Shown here piece by piece: positions 14,322 through 24,319 of a stretch of 64,000 nt of DNA; positions within the stretch are counted from its first letter, which is position 1, and the number at the start of each line of letters is the position of its first letter. The DNA lies in contig NC_092458.1 in NCBI RefSeq assembly GCF_047495875.1, forward strand, positions 109,122,227-109,186,226. The letters are read 5' to 3'. The notes below the pieces were generated by a model. The model did not search any database. It was not told the DNA's origin and saw only the letters and a program-made list of their open reading frames with translations. This stretch comes from Pithys albifrons albifrons (taxonomy: Eukaryota; Chordata; Aves; Passeriformes; Thamnophilidae). The position numbers and the translations under genes were made by a program.

Positions 14322-14791
14322 TTAAAGAAACTTTCCAGTGTGACCATTCACGAGACTCTCTGGCAATCACATTCCCACCACCACAGATTTTCACTGCTGA
14401 GACAGAAGCCCCTTCACAGCAGCTGCTCCAGGGACCTAACAGGTCCCTTCTTGACTCCCTGCATACCCCACTCACACAGCCAAACCAGGTTTCCCTCAGC
14501 AGAACCTGAGATGCCTCCTTCCATAAAGCCATTCAGTCACAGCACAGAAACACAGAAACAGCCCAACCTGGTGCTTCCAAGGAGGGAGCCCATACAAAGG
14601 ATCTCCTGGGATTTTATCCCCTCACAATCCAGCATCTCCTGCCATCTCTGACTGTCCCTGGCCTGGCTGCACCACAGGTTCCTGTGCCCTTTGTTATACA
14701 AAGGGGCAGTAGTTCATGGCCTCTTTTTTGGGCTCCTGCCTCCAAGACCTCAACCTGCAGCTCAAACAGCAGCTGCACAAAGAGCTACCTG
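14322..14791. mobile_element. Unidentified ~470-bp insertion inside a CR1
   Basis: This segment separates two halves of one CR1 copy and has no CR1 similarity. It is moderately GC-rich. Both junctions carry CCTG (14,318-14,321 and 14,788-14,791), which may be a 4-bp target duplication. I see no clear TG...CA termini and no terminal inverted repeat, so the type is unresolved. It could be a decayed solo LTR, another transposon, or a rearrangement. Open frames crossing it (14,271-14,651 plus; 14,293-14,532 minus) are not recognisable proteins. Confidence 0.45.
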
Positions 14792-14792
14792 A

Positions 14793-15237
14793 ACGTGGGC
14801 AGGGCCACCTTCCTCTAGGCCATCTCAAAGCCCTGTCCAACCTGGCCTTGAACATTTCTACGGATGGGGCATCCTCACCTTCTCTGGGCAACCTGTTCCA
14901 GTGCCCCACACTCACAGTAAAGAATTTCTTTCTAATACCTGATCTAAACCTACCTTATTTCAGTTTAAAGCCATTCCCCCTTATTCCATCACTACATGCC
15001 CTTGTAAAACTCTCCCTCCAGCTTTCCTGCAGGCTGCCCTTCAGGTACTGGAAGGTATCCCCAGAATCTCCTCCTTTCCAGGCTGAAAAGCCCCAGCTCC
15101 CTCAACCTGTCTTCACATTGGGGGGTGCTCCAGCGCTCTGATCATCTTCACAGCCCTCCTCTGGACTCACTCCAACAGGTCCATATTTTATGTTGGGGGC
15201 CCCAGGGCAGAACACAGTGCTCCAGGTGGGGTGTCAA
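14793..15237 (-). mobile_element. CR1 LINE, upstream piece of a split copy
   Basis: This continues the CR1 begun at 14,262. It runs from GTGGGCAGGGCCACCTTCC through CCAACCTGGCCTTGAAC, GGCAACCTGTTCCAGTG, GCCATTCCCCCTTATTCCAT, CATGCCCTTGTAAAA and TCCTCTGGACTCACTCCAAC to TGCTCCAGGTGGGG. All are in the expected order for reverse-complemented CR1 ORF2 end plus 3' UTR. It stops at about 15,237, the original 5' truncation point. The open frame at 14,716-15,141 on the plus strand is antisense to the element and is not a gene. Confidence 0.93.
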
Positions 15238-15769
15238 AATAGGAGATTTAATTACTTTTTTTATTGCAGTCAGAAAAACATATTCAAACTACTCATAAGG
15301 AATGACAGACAAATGTTTAAAGAACCTAAAAAGAACTAATTTTTAATTCATATTTGAACTAACATCACTAACTTAGCAAGAAGTGTCATCAAACCTCAAG
15401 AGGTTTATTGCATTTCATAGCAATGAGGTGTCATGTACAGCCATAATTTTGGTTGGTAAATCAGCACTCCAATAATTTCCAATACTTTCATTACTACATG
15501 TGAAAGTTGGATAGTAGTATCTTTACAGATCATTACTTTCTAGATGTTTATTCAACTAATTATAATCATCCTTTAAGGAGATGCAATCCATCATTTTAAT
15601 AGGTAAGAATCTCATTTTTTTTTCCTGCACTGCAAACAAGTTCAATGAAACATCAACTTTCAATTTCACACACAGATCTTTATTTTAAAATAAATTTAAT
15701 GATGGCAGAAGCACTTGCTTATAAATATTTATTAGCTGTCAACCACAGAGGTCTCTGTGATTAACTGCA

Positions 15770-16160
15770 CATGGTGACTACTTTGCCCAGTTTGCTCTGG
15801 TAGGTTTGACCACCTTGTGGACTTGGGTGGGGGACTTCAGTCCCTAATTGCAAGGTTTCCAGAGGGCTCCAAAGCTGGTCTTTCTCTTCAATTGCTCAGA
15901 TGAGGTGTCATGAATTGCCCCAGCCAGGAGGGAGTGCAGGCTTGATCCCTGGCAGGACAGGAAGGGCTGTGAAGGAGAGAGAGGGGTCTGGCCCCAGCTG
16001 AGGCTGAGCCAGGGAGAGGAGGGGTGTTTGCCTCAGGGCTTGGGTGTTTATGCTCGCTTTTTCTCCTCAATACCCAAACTGGTCATTAGAAGTTTGTGTT
16101 AACTGGCAACAAATTAAGTAAAATATCCCTGGGCTGAGACCATTTTGCCTCGCCCATATG
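15770..16160 (+). mobile_element. Probable ERV LTR fragment
   Basis: The stretch is GC-richer than its flanks. It ends with a pattern that resembles the R-U5 part of passerine endogenous retrovirus LTRs: CTTTTTCTCCTCAATACCCA, then GTGTTAACTGGCAACAAATT, then AAGTAAAATATCCCTGGGC and a TTTTGCCTCGCCC block. The boundaries are unclear and I find no target duplication, so it is probably truncated at both ends. The identification is from remembered LTR style, not a search. Confidence 0.4.
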
Positions 16161-17824
16161 TTAAATACTTTCATAGCTAGTTTGGAGTTAAGCAGTGCAG
16201 GAAGGAACAATGTCACAGAAGACATCTCTTTTCCAGACTTCAGCTCGTTATTGTTGGCCCTGTTCATACCCCATAATCTAAAAAGACGAGTGATTTACAG
16301 TCTGAGAATTGATACCTTTCTGCATATTTTGCAACAGAGTAACTGCACACATTGACATCAAACACACCAGTCAGATCTTCTGTCTCATCTCATCTTCCAA
16401 GGAAGGGATTATGGAATGTACCCTCAAAGGAGAATTAAAAGAGATAAAAGAGGTAATATAGAACCATTTAAAAAGGCAAATGGCTAAAATAAAAAGACAA
16501 AACTAATTCTAGAAATGTTTACTTTTGTTTTCCTTCTGTTTAGCTATTTTTTCAGTGCTCAACTAAAATTGGGTTCTGTTGAACATGGCAATTTTACAAG
16601 AAGGTATTTGAAAGTATTTCCATTCTGTTTACTCACATAAGTTACAAGAAGTGCCTTTCAATTCTAAGCAGTTCTGTCAATTTGGTCAAAGTCAGATTCA
16701 ATGCAATTGACGTTAAAAGCAAAGATAAAAATACCCCCATCATCTTCACAAAATAGACAAAATGCTCAATGAATCCCATGGTTCCAAAGCATCAAAACCA
16801 TAAAGCTCCCTATAATGAATGTATGATACCTTTTCAAATAACTTTAGGAGATATTAGATAGGCAGAATATATTTTGATGTCAGTATGTCCTTCACTATGG
16901 CCATTTGAACTTTTAAGGAACTTAATGTAGCATGAAAATTGGTCAAAAATCATAATTCTTATGAAATAAGAAAGGACAAAGCACTAACACATTAACCTTA
17001 TCACAAACATGCATCCTTAATATTCCATTATGTCACAGAGCATCACAAAATACAACATTGGTAATTCCCAAAACACATTGAAAGTTGACTACCCTGAAAA
17101 TACTTCATCTTTATAACTACACATTATAGAATTCTCAGATCTCATTAACCCTGCTGAGATCAACAGGATAACTCTTGTGTTTTCAAGTCAGGGAATTGTA
17201 CAACTTTTGTCAAAAAGCAGAAATAGGAAGTTAGGGTCAAATTTAAAATGAAACCCAAGCATGGTTAGTCCATGAAAGGACTTTAGGCATATCATCCAAA
17301 GTCAGATTCCTGAAACACCTGCACAACTACATCTTGACATTTCTAGTCCATTGGCACCTCAGTTTTTGATAGTAAAATCTTTGAGGTACCAAAATGTTAG
17401 TGTTTGAGAACACTCAGTGGCACCAAACCTTGGCAGTTTACTACCTATCCAACCTGCAGTAACCTGAGACTCTCAGAGAAGATTTTTCCAGCACACAAGT
17501 TGTCCCAGGTGCTCATCCCAAGGAGGTCACCTGGAAGCAAGTTTACAAGTCAAGTGTTCACATTCAAACAAAAGTTGCCAGTCTATTTTTGAGGTTCTAG
17601 CAGAGGCAGGGGCAGTAGTGTTCCTGTTTTTGCAGCTGATAGCTGTCAGGGATAGAAAGGACAATTGACAAAGGTTTCCTTTTTGATTTTTCAAAGAATT
17701 ATCACATCTCTGAAAGTGATGGTTTGCCACAAGGACAATCACAGCCTCATAAATGGAAGGAATTGAGCCTAAACTTCCACAGGACAACAAAGGACAAGCA
17801 GAAAGGGAAGGGAGGAGACAGGCG

Positions 17825-17965
17825 AGACACCTGCACCTGGTTCTATCTGCTCTAGAGTAGAGATAGGACTGTGAAACATCTCTAAGAACAAGTGCTTTTT
17901 CCCACAGAAGCATGTTACTAAATGTCTTAACCACTAGAGAGCCACTCAGGCACCTGCTGCTCTTT
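17825..17965 (-). mobile_element. Possible fossil tRNA-derived SINE
   Basis: Read on the minus strand, this holds GAGTGGCTCTCTAGTGGTTA, similar to the A box and neighbouring bases of tRNA-derived SINEs. About 70 bases later comes TTTCACAGTCCTATCTCTAC, resembling a decayed B box followed by the 'TCCTACCTCTGC' run seen in old vertebrate SINEs (MIR/AmnSINE type). Spacing and order fit, but both boxes are imperfect. It overlaps the long minus-strand frame at 17,527-18,081. This is a similarity judgement only. Confidence 0.28.
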
Positions 17966-19933
17966 GTCATGTGCATGTTGGCTAAATGGAGCAGCTTCCA
18001 TGGACAATGCTGTGGCTGAGCTCCCAGCCGCAGCGAAAAGTCACCAGGGAAGCCAAGTACACCATCTTCCAGCTTGTCCATGCTGACTGCTGCTCTGACA
18101 CAGCCACAATGATAATAGAGCCCAAACCACGCAACTGAAAACTCAATGGCACATCTCAGCTAGCTACATTTTCATCAGTGCTTCTGAAAAGTTTCAGGAA
18201 TGAATTATTACAATGAAGAAATCCTGGCAGGTTGCTTCCTTGTGTTATTCCAGTGATTATCCATGCTCATAGCAACTGAGATCAATGGAAATATCTTCAA
18301 AGTTCCAAATGCTACAGAGGTCTCAATCAATTTCTTGAAGGAAAAGGAGGATTTGATACATTTGTGATTCTCTTTTATATAGAAAATAACAAAAAAGAAC
18401 CACAGGAAGTTTGCTGTGTGGGCAAGATTAATATGAATGATAAAATGAGACAAGCTCTCCCACCAGCATTTAATATTAAAACTAGAAGAGTAAGCACAGT
18501 ATGTTTAAAGCATTTGTTTAAATGTCAATATCCTGTCTGCTTCAGCAGCTGTGCAGGTTTTTGTGTCACTTCTCCTGCCCACTATTGATTAAACAATCAG
18601 GATAGCTAATGGGGAAGAAAAAGGCACTATTTTTAATTCCACACTGATTTTTAACTCTGTAATTTCAAATGTGAAACTACCTTTGTTGTTTAAAAAATCC
18701 ATATGTTCTTTATTATATACTCTGAAAATTATAAGCATGTACATTACACTATTTCTCAATAATTCACATGTCCAAAGATTATTTTTTCCTCCCTTCAGAA
18801 TTCAATTAGCCTTAATCAATTGCCCTACCACAAGCTGTCAGTGAAGCAGAACATATAATCACTATGAATGAAGTTTTCAGAAAGGCAAGGTCTAAATGTT
18901 CATGTGTGGTCTGTTCACCTTCAGCTCAGCAGGACTAAGGATAGAGTAAGTAACAAAGGTCATAGGATCTGTGTGCTGGAAGCACTGGAAAACATCAGTA
19001 CACAGTGTTCTTACTCTATATTTCTATGAGAGAGTGGCATTCATGCTTTAATACAGATAATAAAGTTATCTAACCATTTAGCCTTGTGCCAGAAGTATGC
19101 TGCATGAAAAGGTGACACCAGACTGATGTGCTGGATTATAGAAGGACAGCAACTTCCCTTTGTATTCACGCACTACCTGTATACCCCAATGTGTCTGATT
19201 TCTAAAGAATACTAGCAAAAACATCCAATCTGTGACTCCTGTGGGTGACTAATTTAGCAAGGCAATGTTTTCTAGATATAAATAACCAAAGTGGTCACCT
19301 AAGTCCCAAAACATTTCCCTTTACTTTAAATATGGGAGTTGGGTTTATTGGGGTTTATTATGTTGGGAAAACAGTTAGTAATTTCCAAGTAAATATGACT
19401 ATTACAAAGGATTTTATTGGGAAGGTAGTATCTCCTAGATTTTAATATTATATTACTGCTTGATTCTTTCCTCCCTTTTGGGAACTCACCTTCCAGTGAT
19501 TAAAAAGACTTTTAGATGGAACGTATCAAGCAGTTTATTTTCTCATGTACGGAGGATGATCTCTTAAGGGTTTATCTCAAGTATTGGTGTTAGTACATCC
19601 GTACTCAGGTCTCAGATGCCTTAGAAAGACTTTGTGGTACATGAAAAGCATATTTTTCTGTAAGAATTGACATAGATGCTCAATAAAGTCAGCCAGACAG
19701 CAATTATTTGCTGTAGAGCCAACATGCTTTGGCCTGTAGATGATAAATAAATGTAGTTCAGCTTTTCTTCCAAGCTTCTGACAGCAATTTCACAAAAGAA
19801 GCTGGAGGAAGAAGAGTTACAAATTGGAATTATCTGACTTATTACCAGAAATTTAAGTCTCTATCTGCTAATATAACCCATAAAATATTAGAGACACAAA
19901 AAGTAAAACATACTTATCTCAAGCGGTACTTAC

Positions 19934-19980
19934 CTGTTCAGTGAACAAAAGTTAAGATTAACTGCATAGGGAATTATTCA
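19934..19980 (-). other. Exon-like 47-bp interval, minus strand
   Basis: On the minus strand the interval is preceded by an acceptor-like TTGCTTATCATTGCAG and followed by a consensus donor (AACAG then GTAAGTACC, donor at 19,928-19,933). Two of the three frames have internal stops and the third begins with TGA at the exon edge, so it would be a non-coding or frame-ending exon. It has the same orientation as the CpG-island promoter near 50.8 kb. Chance occurrence is quite possible. Confidence 0.15.
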
Positions 19981-22900
19981 CTGCAATGATAAGCAATTAT
20001 TTTAAAAGCTATGAAGGTTGAATTTGTCCTTCAAAAGTGACACCTTCTATGGAGTAAACTCCATGCAAATTACTTAAATGTTTATTTCAAAAGTAGATTT
20101 AGTCTCTGACATGCCTTTTGGTCAAAATCTGCTTCAAGACATAGGCACAAAATATGTGTAGGGGTGTAGTATAAGACAGGCTATAATGGTTTGTGATGTG
20201 GTGCATTTAACTGTATTTGTTCTCACCTTTATTTCCTAGTCTTAAATTCTGTAAAGTTACTAAAGGTGAGCTTCAGGTGTGTACAGGAGCACCACACCTG
20301 CAGGGTGTTACTTCCACCTCTGAGCAGGTGATGTAGGTCAGACACACAGTGCAGAAGAGCTACTGGAAGTCAAGTAAGAGATTGCTGCTAGTGCAGGGAT
20401 ACCAATACCACCATGGGGCCACATCAAAAAGCTTTCTGGTGCAGCAAGAGGGACAAGAAGCAGCTGTGCCAGAATTTTTCAGCTTCTTATCAGAATGCTT
20501 TTCTCACAGTCTGTCCTGACATGGAGGATTGGCTCCTGGCACCCTCTGCTAGACATACTTCCTGTCTAGAGCTGTATCTTCTATTGATCTGCTCTCCAAC
20601 CTGTCCTCCAATGCACTTCATACTGCAAATGAGAATTCATGGTGTATTTGACAGTTCCCTGCATCTCCCTGGTCCCTTCCCCAGGGCGTTTCCTAAAGAA
20701 TAGAGCTCCCAAAATGATTTCATCTGTATGTGGTATTTCACTTGAAGCTAGGACTAGAAGTATTTTGTATTATGACAATGTGTCTCTTCAGCAAAAATCT
20801 TAACACCATATGTAAAAGAAAATGCAGTGTTATGACCACCAAAGAAAAAGCTGGAAGACTTTTCTCCAGTTTTGCTGCTCTTCCTTGAAAAATACCTTAA
20901 GTCACTGGCAAAGATGCTTCTCCATTATCACCTCCAGAGCTTTGAAAGAGCGCAGGTAAATCAAAGATCCATAAACATCCAGTCAGACTGATTACATTTT
21001 ACTGAGGGCCAGATCTTTAAAAAAACCCTGTATTTATGCCATGCACATAAAAGATGAATTAAAACCAGAACATTTTAAAGCACTTAACGTAACTACCATA
21101 AATTGTTACCAGGAATGCAGAAGCTTTTAGGTTTTCATCTAGTGGAGCTTGGTCAATTGTCCCATCTGTCATAGCTTGTGCTTTGTTAAATTTTCTACAG
21201 TAATAGCTTTGAAAAAGAAATAATTTATGAAAACCATTTAGTCAGAATTGCTCAACAGTCCAAAAAGTCTTCACTACAGTTTCATGACTTATTCTAACTA
21301 TTTTAATTCTTCAAGGCAAATCCACTCTTCTAAAGCTGCTTGAGAGATTTAGTTTGGCTTATCTGTAAAACTCTGCACCATACTCCACACAGAGATAGAT
21401 ATCTTCATATCCTATTTGTGATGAAGTGCCTGTGCTCTGTGCTTGATTGAGTTACCTGTTACTCATACTGGTAATGCATTTTACTATGTCATTCCATTGG
21501 GTAATCATTTAATGCTGGCCACTAAATCACTTTCAACTACTTGTGCGATGGCATTTGTGGTATAACACAGCTTAAAAATATATTTCAACATTTGTAGATT
21601 CTTATCTAGAAAATTTCAACCTATTTTCAAGAACAGCTATTATTAAAACTTCTGATCTGGCTGAAGGTTTAATACTGCATTCAGATATATTATCAATAGA
21701 TATACAAAGGATGAAAACAGTATTTTTCATGTCCTAATTATTCCACACTGATAAGCCTTCACATAATATATGTTCCACTACATGGAAGGTGTTTATGAGC
21801 AGATCATGCCCAAAGAGATCCTCTTGTTTGTGCAGAAACTTTGAACACAGTATTTGTGAATCATCTTATCTAAAAATGAAAATAGGAAAAGGCAGGGGTT
21901 AAGATGGGGAACTGCAAGTCCAGCACAAAACTTAAAATATAGGTATCCACATATAGAGTAAGATTCTCACTTATCCATCCAGCTTTATCTAGTTCCAAGC
22001 ACTAACAGTAGAAGTGCCCATAGGAAGATGTGGGCTGCTAGGCAAACTAGAGATGAAGCATAAACTCTCAGAATTTTAGCTTAAGAGACTTCAGTGGATT
22101 TAAAGCTACCTGAAACTCAGACTCCAAATATATGAAGATGTTGAGGGATTTCCACAAGGTCCAAACCTGCACACAAAAACTCAACTGTGCATTCACAGTA
22201 TGTTGCTGTGGAGGTACGAGATGCTAATACAAAATCAAAACTTAATTTTTTTTCCTCATGACTTTTTAAAGGTGGGTTGTTCTGGCTCTTCTATCTTTTG
22301 TGATGCTGACTAAACTTGCTGTAAGAGGCATGACATGTAGACAACAGCACTAATGAAAATCTGGGACAAGTCAGTACTGAATAGTGATTAGAATCCGCTC
22401 ATGTGTTAACAAAAATTTAATCTGAGGAAGAGATACAAACTGGGGACTATGCCAGTTGTTGACTGGTGAAGAGAAGGGGTAGAACAGAGGAATCCTAACA
22501 AACTTCCATTCTTCCTAAATATTATTAAATAAATACATAAAGCTAATCTATCAACAGTGCATGCAAGCTAGAGCTGGTCTTTATGAACACTGTCTTGCAA
22601 CTTATGTGCATTAAAATGTCATTATTCACACTCAACAAAGTACCTTCTCACTTTCTTTCTTTAAACCTTTTTGTAAGCTATAATTACAATTAAGCAAAGA
22701 CATGTTTATTGTCACAAAATGTATGCCAACAGCCCACACTAATGCAATCCAAACATTAGTATGAAACATTTTTCCAATTACTGCACAGACTCCCTATAGT
22801 GTTTCAAGCTGCTTTATGACATTTTAAACTCTGTATATAATAAAGTCCTTTAGAAAGCTGCAAAATCTTTCTATTTCTTTCTTAAGACCCGAGAAAACCT

Positions 22901-23756
22901 AAATCTATTAAAAGCACATTTTCATAGCAGCAGGATAAAAATGCTTTTACTACATTTATCTTCAAAATTGGTGGTGTTAAATAGTGCCAGGGGATAAATA
23001 ACCATAAAATATAACATTAGTGTACGGGGTACTGCTCTAACTAGGCATGAGGGGACGTCTTTCTATCCTTTCATTTCTTCTTTCTATCTGTCCCATTAGA
23101 GCTGTGCGATCATTCATCAGTCACTGTGGCAAGCAGTGCTGTTCCACCCTCACTGCTGTCTAAAACAAGACCTAAGAAATAAGGCCATGGAGAGAAAATA
23201 CAGTTCACAGCAGTCCAGAGATGTCCATACCTATATTCATGATTGATTTTCTGCCAAAACACTTTTTATATTTATGGAAATAATATTTTAATAGCTTCGC
23301 ACATGAGTCTTGAAGTTCTATTGGAAAAAGATTCACTTCACACATTAGATAGTCCTAGCAAAAAAGTCTGAATAGTTAATAACCACAACAAAACCCCCAA
23401 GTTTTCAGCTCTGATTTAAAACCTAGATGTTACAATCAGCTTCTGATAATCTAATTCTGCTTCTGATTCCTGGCACTTCCAGCAAATTTACGACAACTTA
23501 GTACAGATTACCTGTCTGTTGTAGTTTGGGATTATTATGTAAATTCTCTCCCCTGCCACTTAACTGTCCAGGCCAGCAGTTAACAAAAGAAGTAGTTAAC
23601 TGTTGATCACTTGGGTGGGGGCAGGTTTGTCTCTTTTGGGTTTTTTTGGATATTCTTTCCAGTCTTGGCTCGGCGGAACGCGGGAGTGGGGGCTTCGAGG
23701 CTGCCCTGCTGGTTACTGCTGGGGCTTTCCTGGCTGTCTCGCTGCCGCTGTACCCG

Positions 23757-23916
23757 GACTGCTTTTCTGGCCACGTGGCTGCTGCTGCCTACCCCTGACT
23801 GCTTTTCTGGCCGTGTTGCTGCTGCTGCCTACCCCTGACTGCTTTTCTGACCGCGTTGCTGCTGCTGCCTACCCCTGACTGCTTTTCTGACCGTGTTGCT
23901 GCTGCTGCCTGCCTTG
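23757..23916 (+). repeat. 40-bp tandem repeat, 4 units, inside the LTR
   Basis: Units start at 23,757, 23,797, 23,837 and 23,877. Each opens GACTGCTTTTCTG and contains a GCTGCTGCTGCCT core. The last unit diverges at its end (GCCTTGGATT instead of ACCCCTGACT). Differences between units are a few substitutions (for example GGCC versus GACC, CACG versus CGTG), so the array amplified fairly recently relative to the LTR or is kept homogeneous. Forty is not a multiple of three, so the peptides read through it shift frame in each unit, which argues against coding. Confidence 0.9.
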
Positions 23917-24170
23917 GATTTGCTTCTGGTTGCTCGTACTTTTCTGCTTCTTGGACGGGGAACACAGGGGGAAGAGACTGAGTCCATCTGAAAGCTCACT
24001 GCTCGTCTGTCTCGCTGGAAAGGGACTGAAACTCACTCTGCAGCCAGCCGGGTTGTGACATTGACACTTAAGTATAACTTTTCCTCCCGGAGGAAAACCT
24101 GCTGGGTTTTTGTTGTTGTTTTTTTTCTTTCTCTTGTGGTGTTGGGGAAGTGGGTTGCACTAGTCTGTTT

Positions 24171-24185
24171 ACATATATATATATA
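24171..24185. repeat. Short (AT)n run in the LTR
   Basis: A 15-bp alternating AT run lies shortly upstream of the ATTAAA signal inside the LTR. Confidence 0.8.
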
Positions 24186-24319
24186 GCAGTTATCCTTCTT
24201 GTATTAAAATTCCTTTTCTTAAATTTGATAAAGAGTGGTGTGATTATCGTGGAGGAGGCCCCTTCCCCACTTGTGGGTAAACATTTTAATTTTTTTTCCC
24301 CTCAAACCAAGATACTGTC

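Larger units (their letters stand above)
16161..23511. other. AT-rich single-copy DNA, no gene recognised
   Basis: This is mostly non-repetitive AT-rich sequence. Two patches stand out and are listed separately: a possible fossil tRNA-derived SINE inside a long open frame near 17.5-18.2 kb, and a short exon-like interval at 19,934-19,980 on the minus strand. I see nothing else. Confidence 0.45.
23517..24314 (+). mobile_element. Solo ERV LTR with 5-bp target duplication
   Basis: A 798-bp interval begins TGTTGTAGTTTGGG and ends CTCAAACCAAGATA. It is bounded by CTGTC on both sides (23,512-23,516 and 24,315-24,319). A 5-bp duplication fits class III (ERVL-like) insertions. The last bases should be CA and have decayed to TA; the ending matches in style that of the LTR ending at 61,589 (CTAAACCATGTCA). 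An ATTAAA polyadenylation-type signal lies at 24,203-24,208. The middle is GC-rich and carries four tandem 40-bp units. No internal retroviral genes flank it, so it is a solo LTR. The open frames at 23,603-23,878 arise from the tandem repeat. Confidence 0.78.

Noticed and set aside
14271..15141. Plus-strand frames of 126 and 141 codons
   Set aside because: They run antisense through the CR1 and across its insertion; no protein similarity is recognised.
23603..23878. Frames of 75 and 91 codons rich in Leu and Ala
   Set aside because: They come from the 40-bp tandem repeat in the LTR, whose unit length is not a multiple of three.
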